NCBI GenBank assembly: GCA_022870745.1
Contig: CP085323.1
Location: 62,001 to 126,000 of the forward strand
Length of the DNA stretch: 64,000 nt
From: Silvibacterium acidisoli
GTDB taxonomy: Bacteria > Acidobacteriota > Terriglobia > Terriglobales > Acidobacteriaceae
Direction: 5' to 3'
Positions 55,810-64,000 of this stretch are shown here, in pieces. The notes below the pieces were generated by a model, which was not told where the DNA came from, did not search any database, and saw only the letters and a program-made list of their open reading frames with translations. Both the position numbers and the translations under genes were made by a program. Position 1 is the stretch's first letter; each line of letters opens with the position of its first letter.

Positions 55810-57086
55810 GACAGACCTGCGGCAACCGGTTTGAACGTCACTCTGAAGGCGGGTATTGTTTGCCTCTCGGCACGATGCAGCTCCAGGTTCGCAATCGCGC
55901 TGACATAGAGAACCCAGAACAGGCCGTTAAAAGTCAGCAACGCATTTTCGTCGAAATTGAAGAACAGCATGAGGATCAGCAGGTAAAAGATCCACACAAC
56001 CTGATGGATATCTCCGGAGCATAAAACCGGGAGCAGTCTCCGCCACGCGCGCAGGTAGCTCAATACCCAGAACGAGAGGCCGGCAAGCCCGGTCTCCAGC
56101 CAGATCTCGAGAAATCCGTTGTGCGCGTGAAAGACGATAAAGTGCAGTGCGACTACGGTTTTAAATGCCGCGCCTTGCGTGCCGTGCCAGTACGCGGCGT
56201 AACCCCAGCCCAGCAAGGGCCTTTCGCGTATCGCCAGAAATACCTGCCGCCAGATATTGGTCCGGCCCGAAAGCGTTGCATCGCGACCCAAGAACTCAGC
56301 TATCTCGCGATACCCTGCCGCCGCCACGAGCGCCACTGCCAGGATGAAACATGCTGAGGCGCCGATCAGAAGCATGCGGCTCCGAGCTTCAAGGCGCGCC
56401 GCAAGCCACAGCCATACAGCAAGCGATAAGAGGACCGCCGCTGCCAGCCATGCGCTTCGCGATCCGCTCATCAACAGGACCAGGACAAACAAAATCCCGC
56501 TCGCAACTCGTGTGAAGGTGAGGCGTCTTTCCGCCAACAGGAGCGCTAATGCCAGCGTCATCATGCGCCCGCAGCTGTTCTTCTGCGTAAAGACGCCCTG
56601 CCAGTTCATATGGTGACCAGGAGAGGAGTCGAGTCCCACGGAAGGAACTGCAATCGCCAACACCGCGGAGAAGATCGCCAGAACAATCATGGCGATCCAG
56701 AGCAATCGCAACTGCCGCCTCAGCGGGAAGCGCACGGCGAGATACAGACCGAAAAACCCCGCCAGCGCAAAAGGCACCGACCTTCGCACACTGATTGATG
56801 GGTATTGCGACCAAATTGTCGAAGCCACTGCCACCGCTGCCAGCGCGCCCGCCCACTGCATCGCTCCAAGCCGGCGCGTTACTCCCTGCAGGTTTAAAAG
56901 CAGGAGCAGAGCAATGCCTGCATTCACCAGGATTTGCGAAGCGATGCCTCCGTAGAGAGTCAATCCCGAGGCGGGAGCGTTTGTCATCTCCAGAGCCTGG
57001 TTCGGAGCAATGAATGGAATGGCGCCTTGCACGGCGAAGAAAAGCAGAATTGCGACACAGCCCAGTTCTTCGATCGTCATCTTCAT
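55806..57086 (-). CDS. O-antigen ligase/polymerase family membrane protein
   Basis: A membrane protein of ~426 residues with about ten to twelve hydrophobic helices and a periplasmic loop carrying the Wzy_C-type pattern: FTQKNSCGRMMTLALALLLAE, GSRSAWLAAAVLLSL, LLGWGYAAYWHG and FHAHNGFLEIWLETG. The HNGFLEIWLETG motif is a hallmark of this family, which polymerises or ligates polysaccharide repeats. The start at 57086 follows AAGG; an ATG at 57110 inside the upstream gene is the alternative. Confidence 0.88.
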   Translation of the reverse strand: MKMTIEELGCVAILLFFAVQGAIPFIAPNQALEMTNAPASGLTLYGGIASQILVNAGIALLLLLNLQGVTRRLGAMQWAGALAAVAVASTIWSQYPSISVRRSVPFALAGFFGLYLAVRFPLRRQLRLLWIAMIVLAIFSAVLAIAVPSVGLDSSPGHHMNWQGVFTQKNSCGRMMTLALALLLAERRLTFTRVASGILFVLVLLMSGSRSAWLAAAVLLSLAVWLWLAARLEARSRMLLIGASACFILAVALVAAAGYREIAEFLGRDATLSGRTNIWRQVFLAIRERPLLGWGYAAYWHGTQGAAFKTVVALHFIVFHAHNGFLEIWLETGLAGLSFWVLSYLRAWRRLLPVLCSGDIHQVVWIFYLLILMLFFNFDENALLTFNGLFWVLYVSAIANLELHRAERQTIPAFRVTFKPVAAGLS

Positions 57087-57096
57087 CGGCCTGCCC

Positions 57097-57996
57097 TTAC
57101 CGGCCTGCATAGATCAGCGCTGAGCTGGCCGAGGTTACAATCGCGCTGGTCCCGATCGCTATGTTTTTGCCGAAGCTGAACGGGATGAAAATCACATCAT
57201 CCGCAACCAGGAGCTCGTCGGGAGCTTCGCCGCGCTCAATCTCCTTCAACGGCAGATCTCGCTCCTCATACTGGCCGTTATTGTTATGCAGGATGCGCGC
57301 ACGGCTTTCCGCTGCCGTTTTATTCACCCCCGCCGCCATGGCAATCGCCTGCAGCGCCGTCATGCGTGATTCATTCTGCATGACGTAACCGCCCGGCCTG
57401 CCGACATCACCGAGCACGTAAACGATGCCTGCCTTCGGCACGACAATCCTGTCGCCGGGAAAGATCTTCACGTTGGCGTTGAAGGCATCGTCCGCGTGAT
57501 TCGAGAGAAAGACTTCGACGAGTCCATTGCCACCACTGCGTTCGATGGTGATATGCCTGTCAGCTGTCTCAGTTAGTCCGCCTGCCATGGCCAGAATGTC
57601 GAGCAGACTCCGCGCCGTCGTAATGGAGATCGTGCCCGGCTTTACCACCTGCCCCAGCACGGCTACCGTCTGGGTCGCGTACTCTTCGATGAATACCGAC
57701 ACGACCGGATGCCTCAGATATTGGCGATCGATGTATTGTTGCTCGATTGCCGTTGCAGCCTGTTCCGTGTTGAGCCCCTCCACTTTAACGTCACCGGCCA
57801 TTGGCAAAGTAATCTCGCCCGAATCTCGAACGCGGACTCTCTGTTCGAGATCCGATTCACGTAACACGGTTACATGGAGCAGATCGCCTGGCCCGATACG
57901 CAGACTCTCCTGCGGCGCGGCGGCTGGCTCCTGCGCTCGAAGTACCGCGAGGGAAAACAGCAACAGGCAGCACCCAAGACATTTACGCATTCGCAT
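57097..57996 (-). CDS. Polysaccharide export protein (Wza-like)
   Basis: Outer-membrane or periplasmic export protein of 299 residues. A signal segment (CLGCCLLLFSLAVLRA) precedes a polysaccharide-export domain (LRIGPGDLLHVTVLRESDLEQR, DSGEITLPMAGDVKVEGLNTEQAA) and SLBB-like ligand-binding repeats (VAVLGQVVKPGTISI and VYVLGDVGRPGGYVMQ). The last ~25 residues are hydrophobic. It overlaps the wzc gene by 14 bases, matching the usual wza-wzc pairing in Wzx/Wzy loci. Confidence 0.9.
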   Translation of the reverse strand: MRMRKCLGCCLLLFSLAVLRAQEPAAAPQESLRIGPGDLLHVTVLRESDLEQRVRVRDSGEITLPMAGDVKVEGLNTEQAATAIEQQYIDRQYLRHPVVSVFIEEYATQTVAVLGQVVKPGTISITTARSLLDILAMAGGLTETADRHITIERSGGNGLVEVFLSNHADDAFNANVKIFPGDRIVVPKAGIVYVLGDVGRPGGYVMQNESRMTALQAIAMAAGVNKTAAESRARILHNNNGQYEERDLPLKEIERGEAPDELLVADDVIFIPFSFGKNIAIGTSAIVTSASSALIYAGR

Positions 57997-60265
57997 AGCT
58001 TCCTTCTCGCGGCTTCATCCCGCGTTTGTAACCGTAGTAGGCACAGTACTCGTCCGAATCGGCAGAGACCCCATTCAGCACGGTGCCCAACTTGGAAGTC
58101 CCGGGAAGATTTGCGGCGATCATTCGGTGGCTGCGCTGCACAGACTGCTTGGAGGCGTAACCGTGGCGCACGACCAGCAGCGTCACATCGCAAAGCCGCG
58201 AGAGGATCCTTGCATCTGTGACAGGCAACACGGGAGGACTGTCCAGCACGATAAAGTCGTACTCCACGCGCCAGTAGGAAAGCAGCCGAGCCATCGTCGC
58301 GGATGCCAGCAATTCCGAGGGCCTGGAAGGTATCTCGTCACCGCACAACAGCGAAAGACCTGGCATCTCGGGATGCCTCCGAATTTGCGGAACATCGCCC
58401 GAGAGTGCGCCGGCGAGACCCGAACCCTGGCTCTCGTAAAACTCACGCGATAGCGACGGCCGGCGCAGGTCCGCATCCACCAGCAACACTTTTTTCCCGA
58501 GCTGCGTCAGCGCGCCCGCTAGATTTACCGCCATGCGACTCTTGCCTTCGCCGGTAATCGAGCTTGTGATCAACAACGTCTGCGGATTCCCACCTTCCTG
58601 TTGCAGGACGGAGGTACGCAGCGAGCAAACCGCTTCGACAAAAGAGGCGGCGTTATATTGCGGACTCTCCGGCAACGCGAGCCTCGGCATTAATTCGCGT
58701 CGTTTTCCGAGTCGAGCCAGACTCCGCCTGTTGAACTCCAGGCTAGGAACGACGCCCAGCAATGGAGATCCGAGGAGCCCTTCCAATTCCTCCAACGACT
58801 GCACTCTCTGATCCTGCAGTTCCCTCAAGAGCGCCAGGGAAGACCCCATGAGCAGCCCCCCTGCAAGCGCGGCTGCATAATACAGCGGAATGTTAGGGCT
58901 GCGCGGATGATCGGGGGGAGGCATGCGCCCCTGATTTACCACCGTCATGTTTGTCGCACGCAGGCCTTCTAGAATACCTGCCTGCTTCAACCTGCCCAGC
59001 AGGCCCTCGTAGATGCTGCGGCTTCCATCGGCCTCCTGCTTGGCAAGAACATAAGCCGTTGCACGATCGTTGCTCGCTTCGGCAGCGGCCTTTTGTTTGT
59101 CCAGAGCATCCCGCGCGGCCTCCTCGGCCGAAGCTGCGATCTCATAATCGGTTCTGGAGCGCTCGCCGACTCGGTGCGTCTCGTCCTGAATAGACTTCTC
59201 TACTCCGTCCAGCTGCGCGTGCAGTTCCGCAATCTTCGGGTAAGCCGGCCCATAGCGCGTTTCATCTTCCGCCAGCTCCGCGCGCAGAGGCGCTTCCTGC
59301 GAACGAAGCGTCTGCAGCAATGCCAGCGAGTTCGTCGATGGAGACGCTCCCGCATTTCCCGCCAAGCCGGAAATCAACTCGGGATCTTCGCTCTGCGAGA
59401 TCCGGTAAATGGCTTCTTTCAAAATGCGATTCGACTCGGCCGAAGCCAGGGTTTCATTCAACGTTTCCAGCCGGCTGAGCATCACGTTGTGACTGCCATC
59501 GGCTCCATACATCCCGGTATCGCGCTCCATGCGAACGGCCTTCGATTCCAGATCGTCCGTCTGCTTTTTCAACTCGACCAACTGGCTTCCAAGCCATGTG
59601 GAAGCCTGCGCGGTTGCACGATATCTTGCCTGGAAGCTGTAATCCATCAGCGACTGAATCAGGCAGTTCACCACGCTCGCCGCAAGCGCGGGATCCGGGT
59701 TGGAATAACTCACATCGATCAACCGCGTGCCCGCGACGGGCGCGACCTTCAGGTGCGACGCAAAGATCTTCAGGGCGACATAACGGCGGTTGGGCGCCTC
59801 TTCCAGTGGCACATTGAGCGGCTCTACCGGTTTGCGCCAAAAGAACAGCCAGCCAGGCAGTCCCGGCCCCGCGGCCCGCTGTGGAAAATAGTCCGCCGTA
59901 GGCTCGAGCTTCATTTCGCGGATGACGTTGAGCGCCAGCGTATCCGAACGCAAGATGTTCGCCTGCGTTTCAAGCGTCACGCTGTAGTCGAGTGAGTCCT
60001 CCGCAGTTGGCATATCGCCCGTCACACTCGTATCCAGTCCGAAGACTCCAGGCGACTCCTTCTGCACCTCGATCTGGGCGCTTGCCATGAAGCGCCGTGT
60101 CGCCAGGATGCAATAGATACTCACAAGCACCAGCATGGCTGTGATCGTCCAGCCAATCCATGCGCGCCTGCGGCGCATGATCGCAAAGATGTCGATCAGC
60201 GTCCATTCCCTGCGCTGAAAGCCCGACGGATCGCCGTTCTCGAATGCGCGCACCTGAGATGCCAC
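57983..60265 (-). CDS. Polysaccharide co-polymerase and tyrosine autokinase (Wzc-like)
   Basis: 760 residues controlling chain length. The N-terminal Wzz domain is flanked by membrane helices near residues 38-55 and 465-490 with a long coiled-coil periplasmic part between. The C-terminal BY-kinase domain carries Walker A ITSSITGEGKSRMAVN, Walker A' KVLLVDADLRRPSLS and Walker B DFIVLDSPPVLPVTDA. A tyrosine-rich tail (DEYCAYYGYKRG) offers autophosphorylation sites. It overlaps the wza gene; no separate phosphatase (Wzb) gene is present in the window. Confidence 0.92.
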   Translation of the reverse strand: MASQVRAFENGDPSGFQRREWTLIDIFAIMRRRRAWIGWTITAMLVLVSIYCILATRRFMASAQIEVQKESPGVFGLDTSVTGDMPTAEDSLDYSVTLETQANILRSDTLALNVIREMKLEPTADYFPQRAAGPGLPGWLFFWRKPVEPLNVPLEEAPNRRYVALKIFASHLKVAPVAGTRLIDVSYSNPDPALAASVVNCLIQSLMDYSFQARYRATAQASTWLGSQLVELKKQTDDLESKAVRMERDTGMYGADGSHNVMLSRLETLNETLASAESNRILKEAIYRISQSEDPELISGLAGNAGASPSTNSLALLQTLRSQEAPLRAELAEDETRYGPAYPKIAELHAQLDGVEKSIQDETHRVGERSRTDYEIAASAEEAARDALDKQKAAAEASNDRATAYVLAKQEADGSRSIYEGLLGRLKQAGILEGLRATNMTVVNQGRMPPPDHPRSPNIPLYYAAALAGGLLMGSSLALLRELQDQRVQSLEELEGLLGSPLLGVVPSLEFNRRSLARLGKRRELMPRLALPESPQYNAASFVEAVCSLRTSVLQQEGGNPQTLLITSSITGEGKSRMAVNLAGALTQLGKKVLLVDADLRRPSLSREFYESQGSGLAGALSGDVPQIRRHPEMPGLSLLCGDEIPSRPSELLASATMARLLSYWRVEYDFIVLDSPPVLPVTDARILSRLCDVTLLVVRHGYASKQSVQRSHRMIAANLPGTSKLGTVLNGVSADSDEYCAYYGYKRGMKPREGSYANA

Positions 60266-60277
60266 CCGTATTACCCC

Positions 60278-61270
60278 TTACGCATTTCGCGTTAATACAA
60301 CCGATCCGTCGAAGTCGAAGCTGAAATCCATTTCGCTCAGCCCTGCCCTGGTCATCGTGTCGCGCAGGCGCCGCCGGTCGTTTGTCTGAAACAGAAGGAA
60401 ACCGCTGCCGCCGGCGCCGACCAGCTTGCCGCCGGATGCTCCGCCTTCGTTTCGTGCCAATGCATAGAGCTCGTCAATTTGCCGGTTGCTCATTCCAGCG
60501 GAACGGCTGCGCTTGCGCAGCCAGTGCTCATGCATCAGCGGGCCGAAGCGATCGACCGCACCCGCCTCGAGTGCCGTCGCAATTTCGCGGCCCAGCTCCT
60601 TAGTGAAATGCAGGCTCTCCAGCATTCCCGCATCACCAACCTCCGACCTAGTCTTCTGGTCGGCTAGCAGGCCGGACGCTGAACGCGTGTAACCCACAAA
60701 AAAGAGCATCAGAGAGTCCCGTAGTTCCAGCAGCGCGCTTGCCGTCATCTTCAGCGGAGCAACCGAGACCCCGCCATCCGGCATATAGTACTGGCACATC
60801 AGGCCGCCGAATGCGGCGATGTACTGGTCCTGCTTACCAACCGGCTCGTTCAGCCTTTCCATCTCGATCGTGACCGCTTCACGAGCCAGGATGTCTGCGG
60901 TCACCGGCTGCCGTTTGTAGGCGTGAAGCGCGTGCACCAGCCCCACAAGAAATGTTCCGGACGATCCCAGTCCAGTACCAGCCGGCACATCCGCCACACT
61001 GACTATTTCAAGCGGCGCGGGGATATCGTGCATCCTGATGGCCTCGCGCAGAAGGGGATGCCGGATAGCATCAACAGACTCAGCGTGCTCGACCTCGGAA
61101 TACTTCAGAAAATATCCGGGCAAAAAGCTGCGATTGATCGTGATGTACACGTACTTCGTAATGGCCGCGGAGATCACGAAGCCGCCAAACTCGCGATAGT
61201 AGGAGGGCAGATCTGTTCCGCCGCCGCCAATCGATATGCGCAGCGGGGTGCGCGTCATGATCATGCGCAC
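60278..61270 (-). CDS. GHMP sugar kinase (HddA-like heptose 7-phosphate kinase)
   Basis: A 330-residue GHMP kinase. It has the N-terminal TPLRISIGGGGTDLPSYY, the ATP loop PAGTGLGSSGTFLVGLVHAL and the C-terminal KLVGAGGSGFLLFQTN. This set is closest to HddA-like kinases that phosphorylate D-glycero-D-manno-heptose 7-phosphate or related sugars. It overlaps the nucleotidyltransferase gene by ten bases. The kinase-nucleotidyltransferase-epimerase trio suggests synthesis of a dedicated nucleotide sugar for the polysaccharide. Confidence 0.85.
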   Translation of the reverse strand: MRMIMTRTPLRISIGGGGTDLPSYYREFGGFVISAAITKYVYITINRSFLPGYFLKYSEVEHAESVDAIRHPLLREAIRMHDIPAPLEIVSVADVPAGTGLGSSGTFLVGLVHALHAYKRQPVTADILAREAVTIEMERLNEPVGKQDQYIAAFGGLMCQYYMPDGGVSVAPLKMTASALLELRDSLMLFFVGYTRSASGLLADQKTRSEVGDAGMLESLHFTKELGREIATALEAGAVDRFGPLMHEHWLRKRSRSAGMSNRQIDELYALARNEGGASGGKLVGAGGSGFLLFQTNDRRRLRDTMTRAGLSEMDFSFDFDGSVVLTRNA

Positions 61271-61968
61271 ACCGCTTTGGCCAGCAGCATCGCATTTGTC
61301 TCCTCTATTCCAGAAAGCGAACCAATCTCGTAAAACCGTTCACCGGCTTCAAAGCAGGCCATGTCGCCGCTTTCGACCAGTTCCTTCTGCAAATCGCCGA
61401 GATCGAATGGCTCTTCAGCAGCGGAGGCCGCAAACGCTCGCGGAGTAAAAAGGCTCAGCCCGTAATCGATGTGCCGCATTGCCGCAACAGCTTTGCGCTT
61501 TTCATAGCGAACGATCTTCCCGGCAGAGAGCTCGACATTGCTTGCACCCCAGCGTCCTTCATTCGCAAAAACGGTCATCAGAGCCGGCTTACCTGCAGCC
61601 TGAAATGCGTCCACCACTGGAGCGAAGGGCACAGTCAGATAGCTGTCCCCGTACATCACCCAGAAGAGCTCGCCGAGCAGCGGCAAAGCGCGACGAACGG
61701 CTCCGCCTGTGCCGAGCAGATCGGGACCGTCGCAGGAATAGCGCAAGCGACATCCGAAGCGGCTTCCGTCTCCCGCAAAGTCCTCGATCATGTCTCCGAG
61801 ATGCCCGCAACAGATCACAACATCCTCGACTCCTTCGCCGGCGAGACGCCGAAGCTGGTGCGCCAGAAACGGCTCGCCGGCGACGGGCAGCAGCGACTTC
61901 GGCACACTCGCTGTCAGCTCTCCCAGGCGTGTTGCCAGCCCTCCGGCGAGCAGGGCCAGAGAGGGCAT
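61261..61968 (-). CDS. Sugar-phosphate nucleotidyltransferase (HddC-like)
   Basis: A ~235-residue enzyme forming an NDP-sugar. The N-terminal signature is LALLAGGLATRLGELTASVPKSLLPVAGEPFLAHQ, with metal-binding WVMYGDSY and NVELSAGKIVRYEK. The ATG at 61968 fits the family start, but GGAGG lies only one base before it; a TTG at 61986 with a GAGG nine bases upstream is an alternative. The N-terminal ~84 residues of the longest ORF belong to the overlapping epimerase frame and are not used. Confidence 0.88.
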   Translation of the reverse strand: MPSLALLAGGLATRLGELTASVPKSLLPVAGEPFLAHQLRRLAGEGVEDVVICCGHLGDMIEDFAGDGSRFGCRLRYSCDGPDLLGTGGAVRRALPLLGELFWVMYGDSYLTVPFAPVVDAFQAAGKPALMTVFANEGRWGASNVELSAGKIVRYEKRKAVAAMRHIDYGLSLFTPRAFAASAAEEPFDLGDLQKELVESGDMACFEAGERFYEIGSLSGIEETNAMLLAKAVCA

Positions 61969-61975
61969 TCCTCCA

Positions 61976-62998
61976 TCAGTTCGCAAGAGCCGGTTCCTCC
62001 AAAGGGTGCTTGCCCAGCACACGCTCATCCGCAGCCATTTCACGCAGCGATGCAGCCACTGCCTCGCGGCTATTCCGCTTCGGGGACCAGCCCAGCGACC
62101 GCAGACGGGTAGTGTCGAGCCTGACGACCGGAACGTCACCTTTCCAGCCCCGATCCCCGCCGGTGTAATCGAAAAATGGTGGGTTGCGGATTCCAAGTAC
62201 AGCCACTGCCATCCGCGCAATCTCCGTCACCGTCACCGCGTCCTCGGTGCCAACGTTGTAGACCGCAAATCCTGCACTCGTATGCTGCCCGGCGTGCAAC
62301 ACGGCCTCGACTACGTCCGACACATGCACATAGTCCTTACTCTGCCTGCCATCGCCCATGATCCTCAGCTGCGATGGATCTGCCGCGAGCCTGCGCAGAA
62401 AGTCATAGCCGACACCGTGAGTCTGCCGCGCGCCCACAACATTCCCAAAACGGAATGCGCAGGCATTCATCCCGAACATGGCTGCATAACTCGCGATCAA
62501 TGCTTCACCCGCGAGCTTGCTGGCACCGTATGTCGAAACCGGTTGTAGCGGACCGCTTTCTTCGGTCCAGGGCAGTTTGTCCAACTCGCCATAGACGCCG
62601 CTGCCTGAGGCATATAGCAACATGGAAGCACGCGTCCTGCGCATCGCCTCGACAACATTGTTCGTGAGAAGAGTGCCCTGGTAGAAGTCGATCTCAGGGT
62701 CCGTAGCCGCCCGCGCAATGTCGGGGTTGGACGCCAGGTGAATCACAGTTGCATGGCCGCGCATTGCTTCGACCAGCGACTCCAGCGCTCCGGCCTCTCC
62801 GTGGATCACATGCAACCGTGCATCTCCGCGAAGCTGGTGATGTTCCAGGTGCCAGTGGCGGCCTGACGAGAAGTTGTCGTAAACCGTGACCCGCTCTGTT
62901 TCCCTTTCGGAGAGCAGTTTGTCGACAAAGTGGCTCCCGATAAAACCGGCGCCTCCTACAACAAAATACTTCCCATTCTGAAACTTTGCTTCCCGCAT
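61976..62998 (-). CDS. NAD-dependent sugar epimerase/dehydratase
   Basis: A 340-residue extended SDR with the NAD site FVVGGAGFIGSHFVDKLL, the catalytic YGASK motif (Tyr/Lys) preceded by the LYASGSGVYG stretch, and GNVVGARQTHGVGYDFL plus KDYVHVSDVVEAV in the sugar-binding half. It acts in nucleotide-sugar conversion for the polysaccharide. The ATG at 62998 follows GGGAGAG; the ORF begins five codons earlier with TTG. It is the first gene of the leftward eight-gene unit. Confidence 0.88.
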   Translation of the reverse strand: MREAKFQNGKYFVVGGAGFIGSHFVDKLLSERETERVTVYDNFSSGRHWHLEHHQLRGDARLHVIHGEAGALESLVEAMRGHATVIHLASNPDIARAATDPEIDFYQGTLLTNNVVEAMRRTRASMLLYASGSGVYGELDKLPWTEESGPLQPVSTYGASKLAGEALIASYAAMFGMNACAFRFGNVVGARQTHGVGYDFLRRLAADPSQLRIMGDGRQSKDYVHVSDVVEAVLHAGQHTSAGFAVYNVGTEDAVTVTEIARMAVAVLGIRNPPFFDYTGGDRGWKGDVPVVRLDTTRLRSLGWSPKRNSREAVAASLREMAADERVLGKHPLEEPALAN

Positions 62999-63013
62999 CC
63001 AACTCTCTCCCAA

Positions 63014-63268
63014 CTATCGTGGACGGCTGATGTTGCATGACCGGAGTAATTACACGCACGAATACACAGGTAATTCGCAGGTTTAGATATCTATTTTCAG
63101 TTCTTGTTTTGGGAAAATTTAGCATTCCCGTTTCAGGCGCGAACAGATTACCGAAGTTAGGAATTCTTATCTTCCGTTCATTGACCTTACTTGTGAAAGA
63201 TTTCATATATACGCATACGACACCGTTACAAATTGAAACGCACTGCGACAGGCGGTAGCGAGGGATGC
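63014..63268. promoter_or_regulatory. AT-rich divergent intergenic region of the polysaccharide locus
   Basis: This 255-base spacer is much richer in A/T than the surrounding genes. It separates the leftward epimerase-to-flippase unit from the rightward glycosyltransferase and must hold both promoters. I cannot fix the -10/-35 boxes. No coding ORF is supported here. The ops-like element at 63251 lies in the rightward 5' leader. Confidence 0.5.
63251..63260 (+). promoter_or_regulatory. ops/JUMPstart-like element GGCGGTAGCG
   Basis: Ten bases identical to the core of the enterobacterial ops element (GGCGGTAGCGTG), which recruits the NusG paralogue RfaH to polysaccharide operons. It lies nine bases before the ATG of the first glycosyltransferase gene; the last two consensus bases differ (AG here). 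Usual ops sites lie farther upstream. Function in this organism is inferred from motif and setting only. Confidence 0.45.
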
Positions 63269-64000
63269 ATGGGAACACTGATTACAGTAGGCATACCGGT
63301 CTACAACGCGATGCCTTACCTTCCCGAATCAGTCGAGAGCCTGCTTTCGCAGAGCTCCAGTGCATTTGAGATTCTGGCAATTGTCGATGGGGCGACAGAC
63401 GGGAGCCTTGATTACCTGCAGTCCATTCGTGACCCGCGGCTCCGCGTCCTCACTCAGCCCAATCTGGGAATTACACGCACACTCAACCGCATGCTGAGCG
63501 AATGCCGCACGCCATGGCTCATGAGGCAGGATGCAGACGACATCTCGCATCCACAGAGGGTTGCGAAAACAATCGAGGCGATCCATCTTCACCCACAGGC
63601 GGGCATGTTCTATTCGCTGGCGAACTATCACCCAAGACACCGGGCTGTTGGCAGCTTTCGCTGCTCGCGGGGCAGCCCGGAGGATCTCCGGGCCATCGTC
63701 CGATCCGGGTATCTGCTTGCCATCTGTCACCCGACCGCTACGCTCAACGTGCAGAAAACCACGATGCTTGGCGGCTACCGTCTTGGCCTGCACAACGAAG
63801 ACGCCGATCTCTGGTGGCGCTTGGCGCTCGAACACGACATACACTGCATCCCTGAGGAACTGGTCGGCTTTCGACAGAACCCGGCGAGCGTCAGCACGCT
63901 CAACCTTGCCGGGCAATTCGTAGCCGGCCTTTACGTTCAATACCTTCTGCTGTCGCATCTGTGGAAGCGCACGCCTCGAGCGCTGGGAGAGATTCGCGGC
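63269..64000 (+). CDS. Glycosyltransferase family 2 (C-terminus off window)
   Basis: 244 residues are visible with the frame open to the right edge. The N-terminal GT-A fold shows LITVGIPVYNAMPYLPESVESLL, IVDGATDGSLDYLQSI, the metal-binding MRQDADDISHPQR (DxD-like) and, later, LGLHNEDADLWWRLAL (ED motif). The start follows GAGGG by four bases. It is the first gene of a rightward unit diverging from the main polysaccharide operon and most likely adds a sugar to the same polymer. Confidence 0.9.
   Translation, partial: MGTLITVGIPVYNAMPYLPESVESLLSQSSSAFEILAIVDGATDGSLDYLQSIRDPRLRVLTQPNLGITRTLNRMLSECRTPWLMRQDADDISHPQRVAKTIEAIHLHPQAGMFYSLANYHPRHRAVGSFRCSRGSPEDLRAIVRSGYLLAICHPTATLNVQKTTMLGGYRLGLHNEDADLWWRLALEHDIHCIPEELVGFRQNPASVSTLNLAGQFVAGLYVQYLLLSHLWKRTPRALGEIRG

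Overview
The window looks like a chromosomal segment of an acidobacterium of class Terriglobia (Terriglobus/Edaphobacter/Granulicella-like). This is inferred from moderately high GC, two very large Oar-type TonB receptors with an N-terminal carboxypeptidase-regulatory-like domain, many small secreted proteins, and the intergenic palindromes (GTCATTCC..., GGGCTGAAGCCC..., CACCGCAAAGGCGC...) common in that group. No species call is possible from sequence reading alone. I saw no rRNA, tRNA, IS element, prophage or CRISPR array.

Layout. 1-16,000: a LytS-type sensor kinase cut by the left edge, GTP cyclohydrolase II, a beta-helix protein, a HEAT-repeat protein, a 1229-residue GH13 protein, nicotinate phosphoribosyltransferase, two small-domain proteins of unknown role, a Tat-exported phospholipase C, an MscS channel and a small Imm42-like/unknown gene pair. 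16,000-25,250: an SDR oxidoreductase, then what I read as a sulfur block: an Oar-type TonB receptor followed by cysD-cysN-cysH and a TauE/SafE transporter. 25,250-53,400: mostly housekeeping and envelope genes (acetate kinase, a TonB protein, ileS-lspA, topoisomerase IB, nucleoside hydrolase, uvrA, TPR protein, a phosphoesterase/cytochrome c peroxidase lipoprotein pair, TPM-LemA, DUF4142, TRIC channel, DUF2946-like plus second TonB receptor, oligopeptidase, glutaminyl cyclase, membrane dipeptidase). 53,396-64,000: an exopolysaccharide locus. Eight tightly packed leftward genes (epimerase, nucleotidyltransferase, sugar kinase, Wzc, Wza, polymerase/ligase, GT4, flippase) diverge from a rightward GT2 gene cut by the right edge.

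Most interesting. (1) Three short ORFs very rich in cysteine codons lie in the leader regions of the sulfur block: two in tandem before the TonB receptor (17204-17263 and 17340-17411) and one before cysD (20940-21017). They look like cysteine-responsive attenuator peptides, known to me only from mycobacteria, and they tie the TonB receptor to sulfate assimilation. (2) CysN ends in what looks like a degenerate APS-kinase domain without its P-loop, fitting an APS-reductase pathway that needs no PAPS. (3) The ten bases GGCGGTAGCG, the core of the enterobacterial ops/JUMPstart element, stand just before the first glycosyltransferase of the rightward polysaccharide unit. (4) Several genes have a -10 box so close to the ATG that their mRNAs should be leaderless or nearly so.
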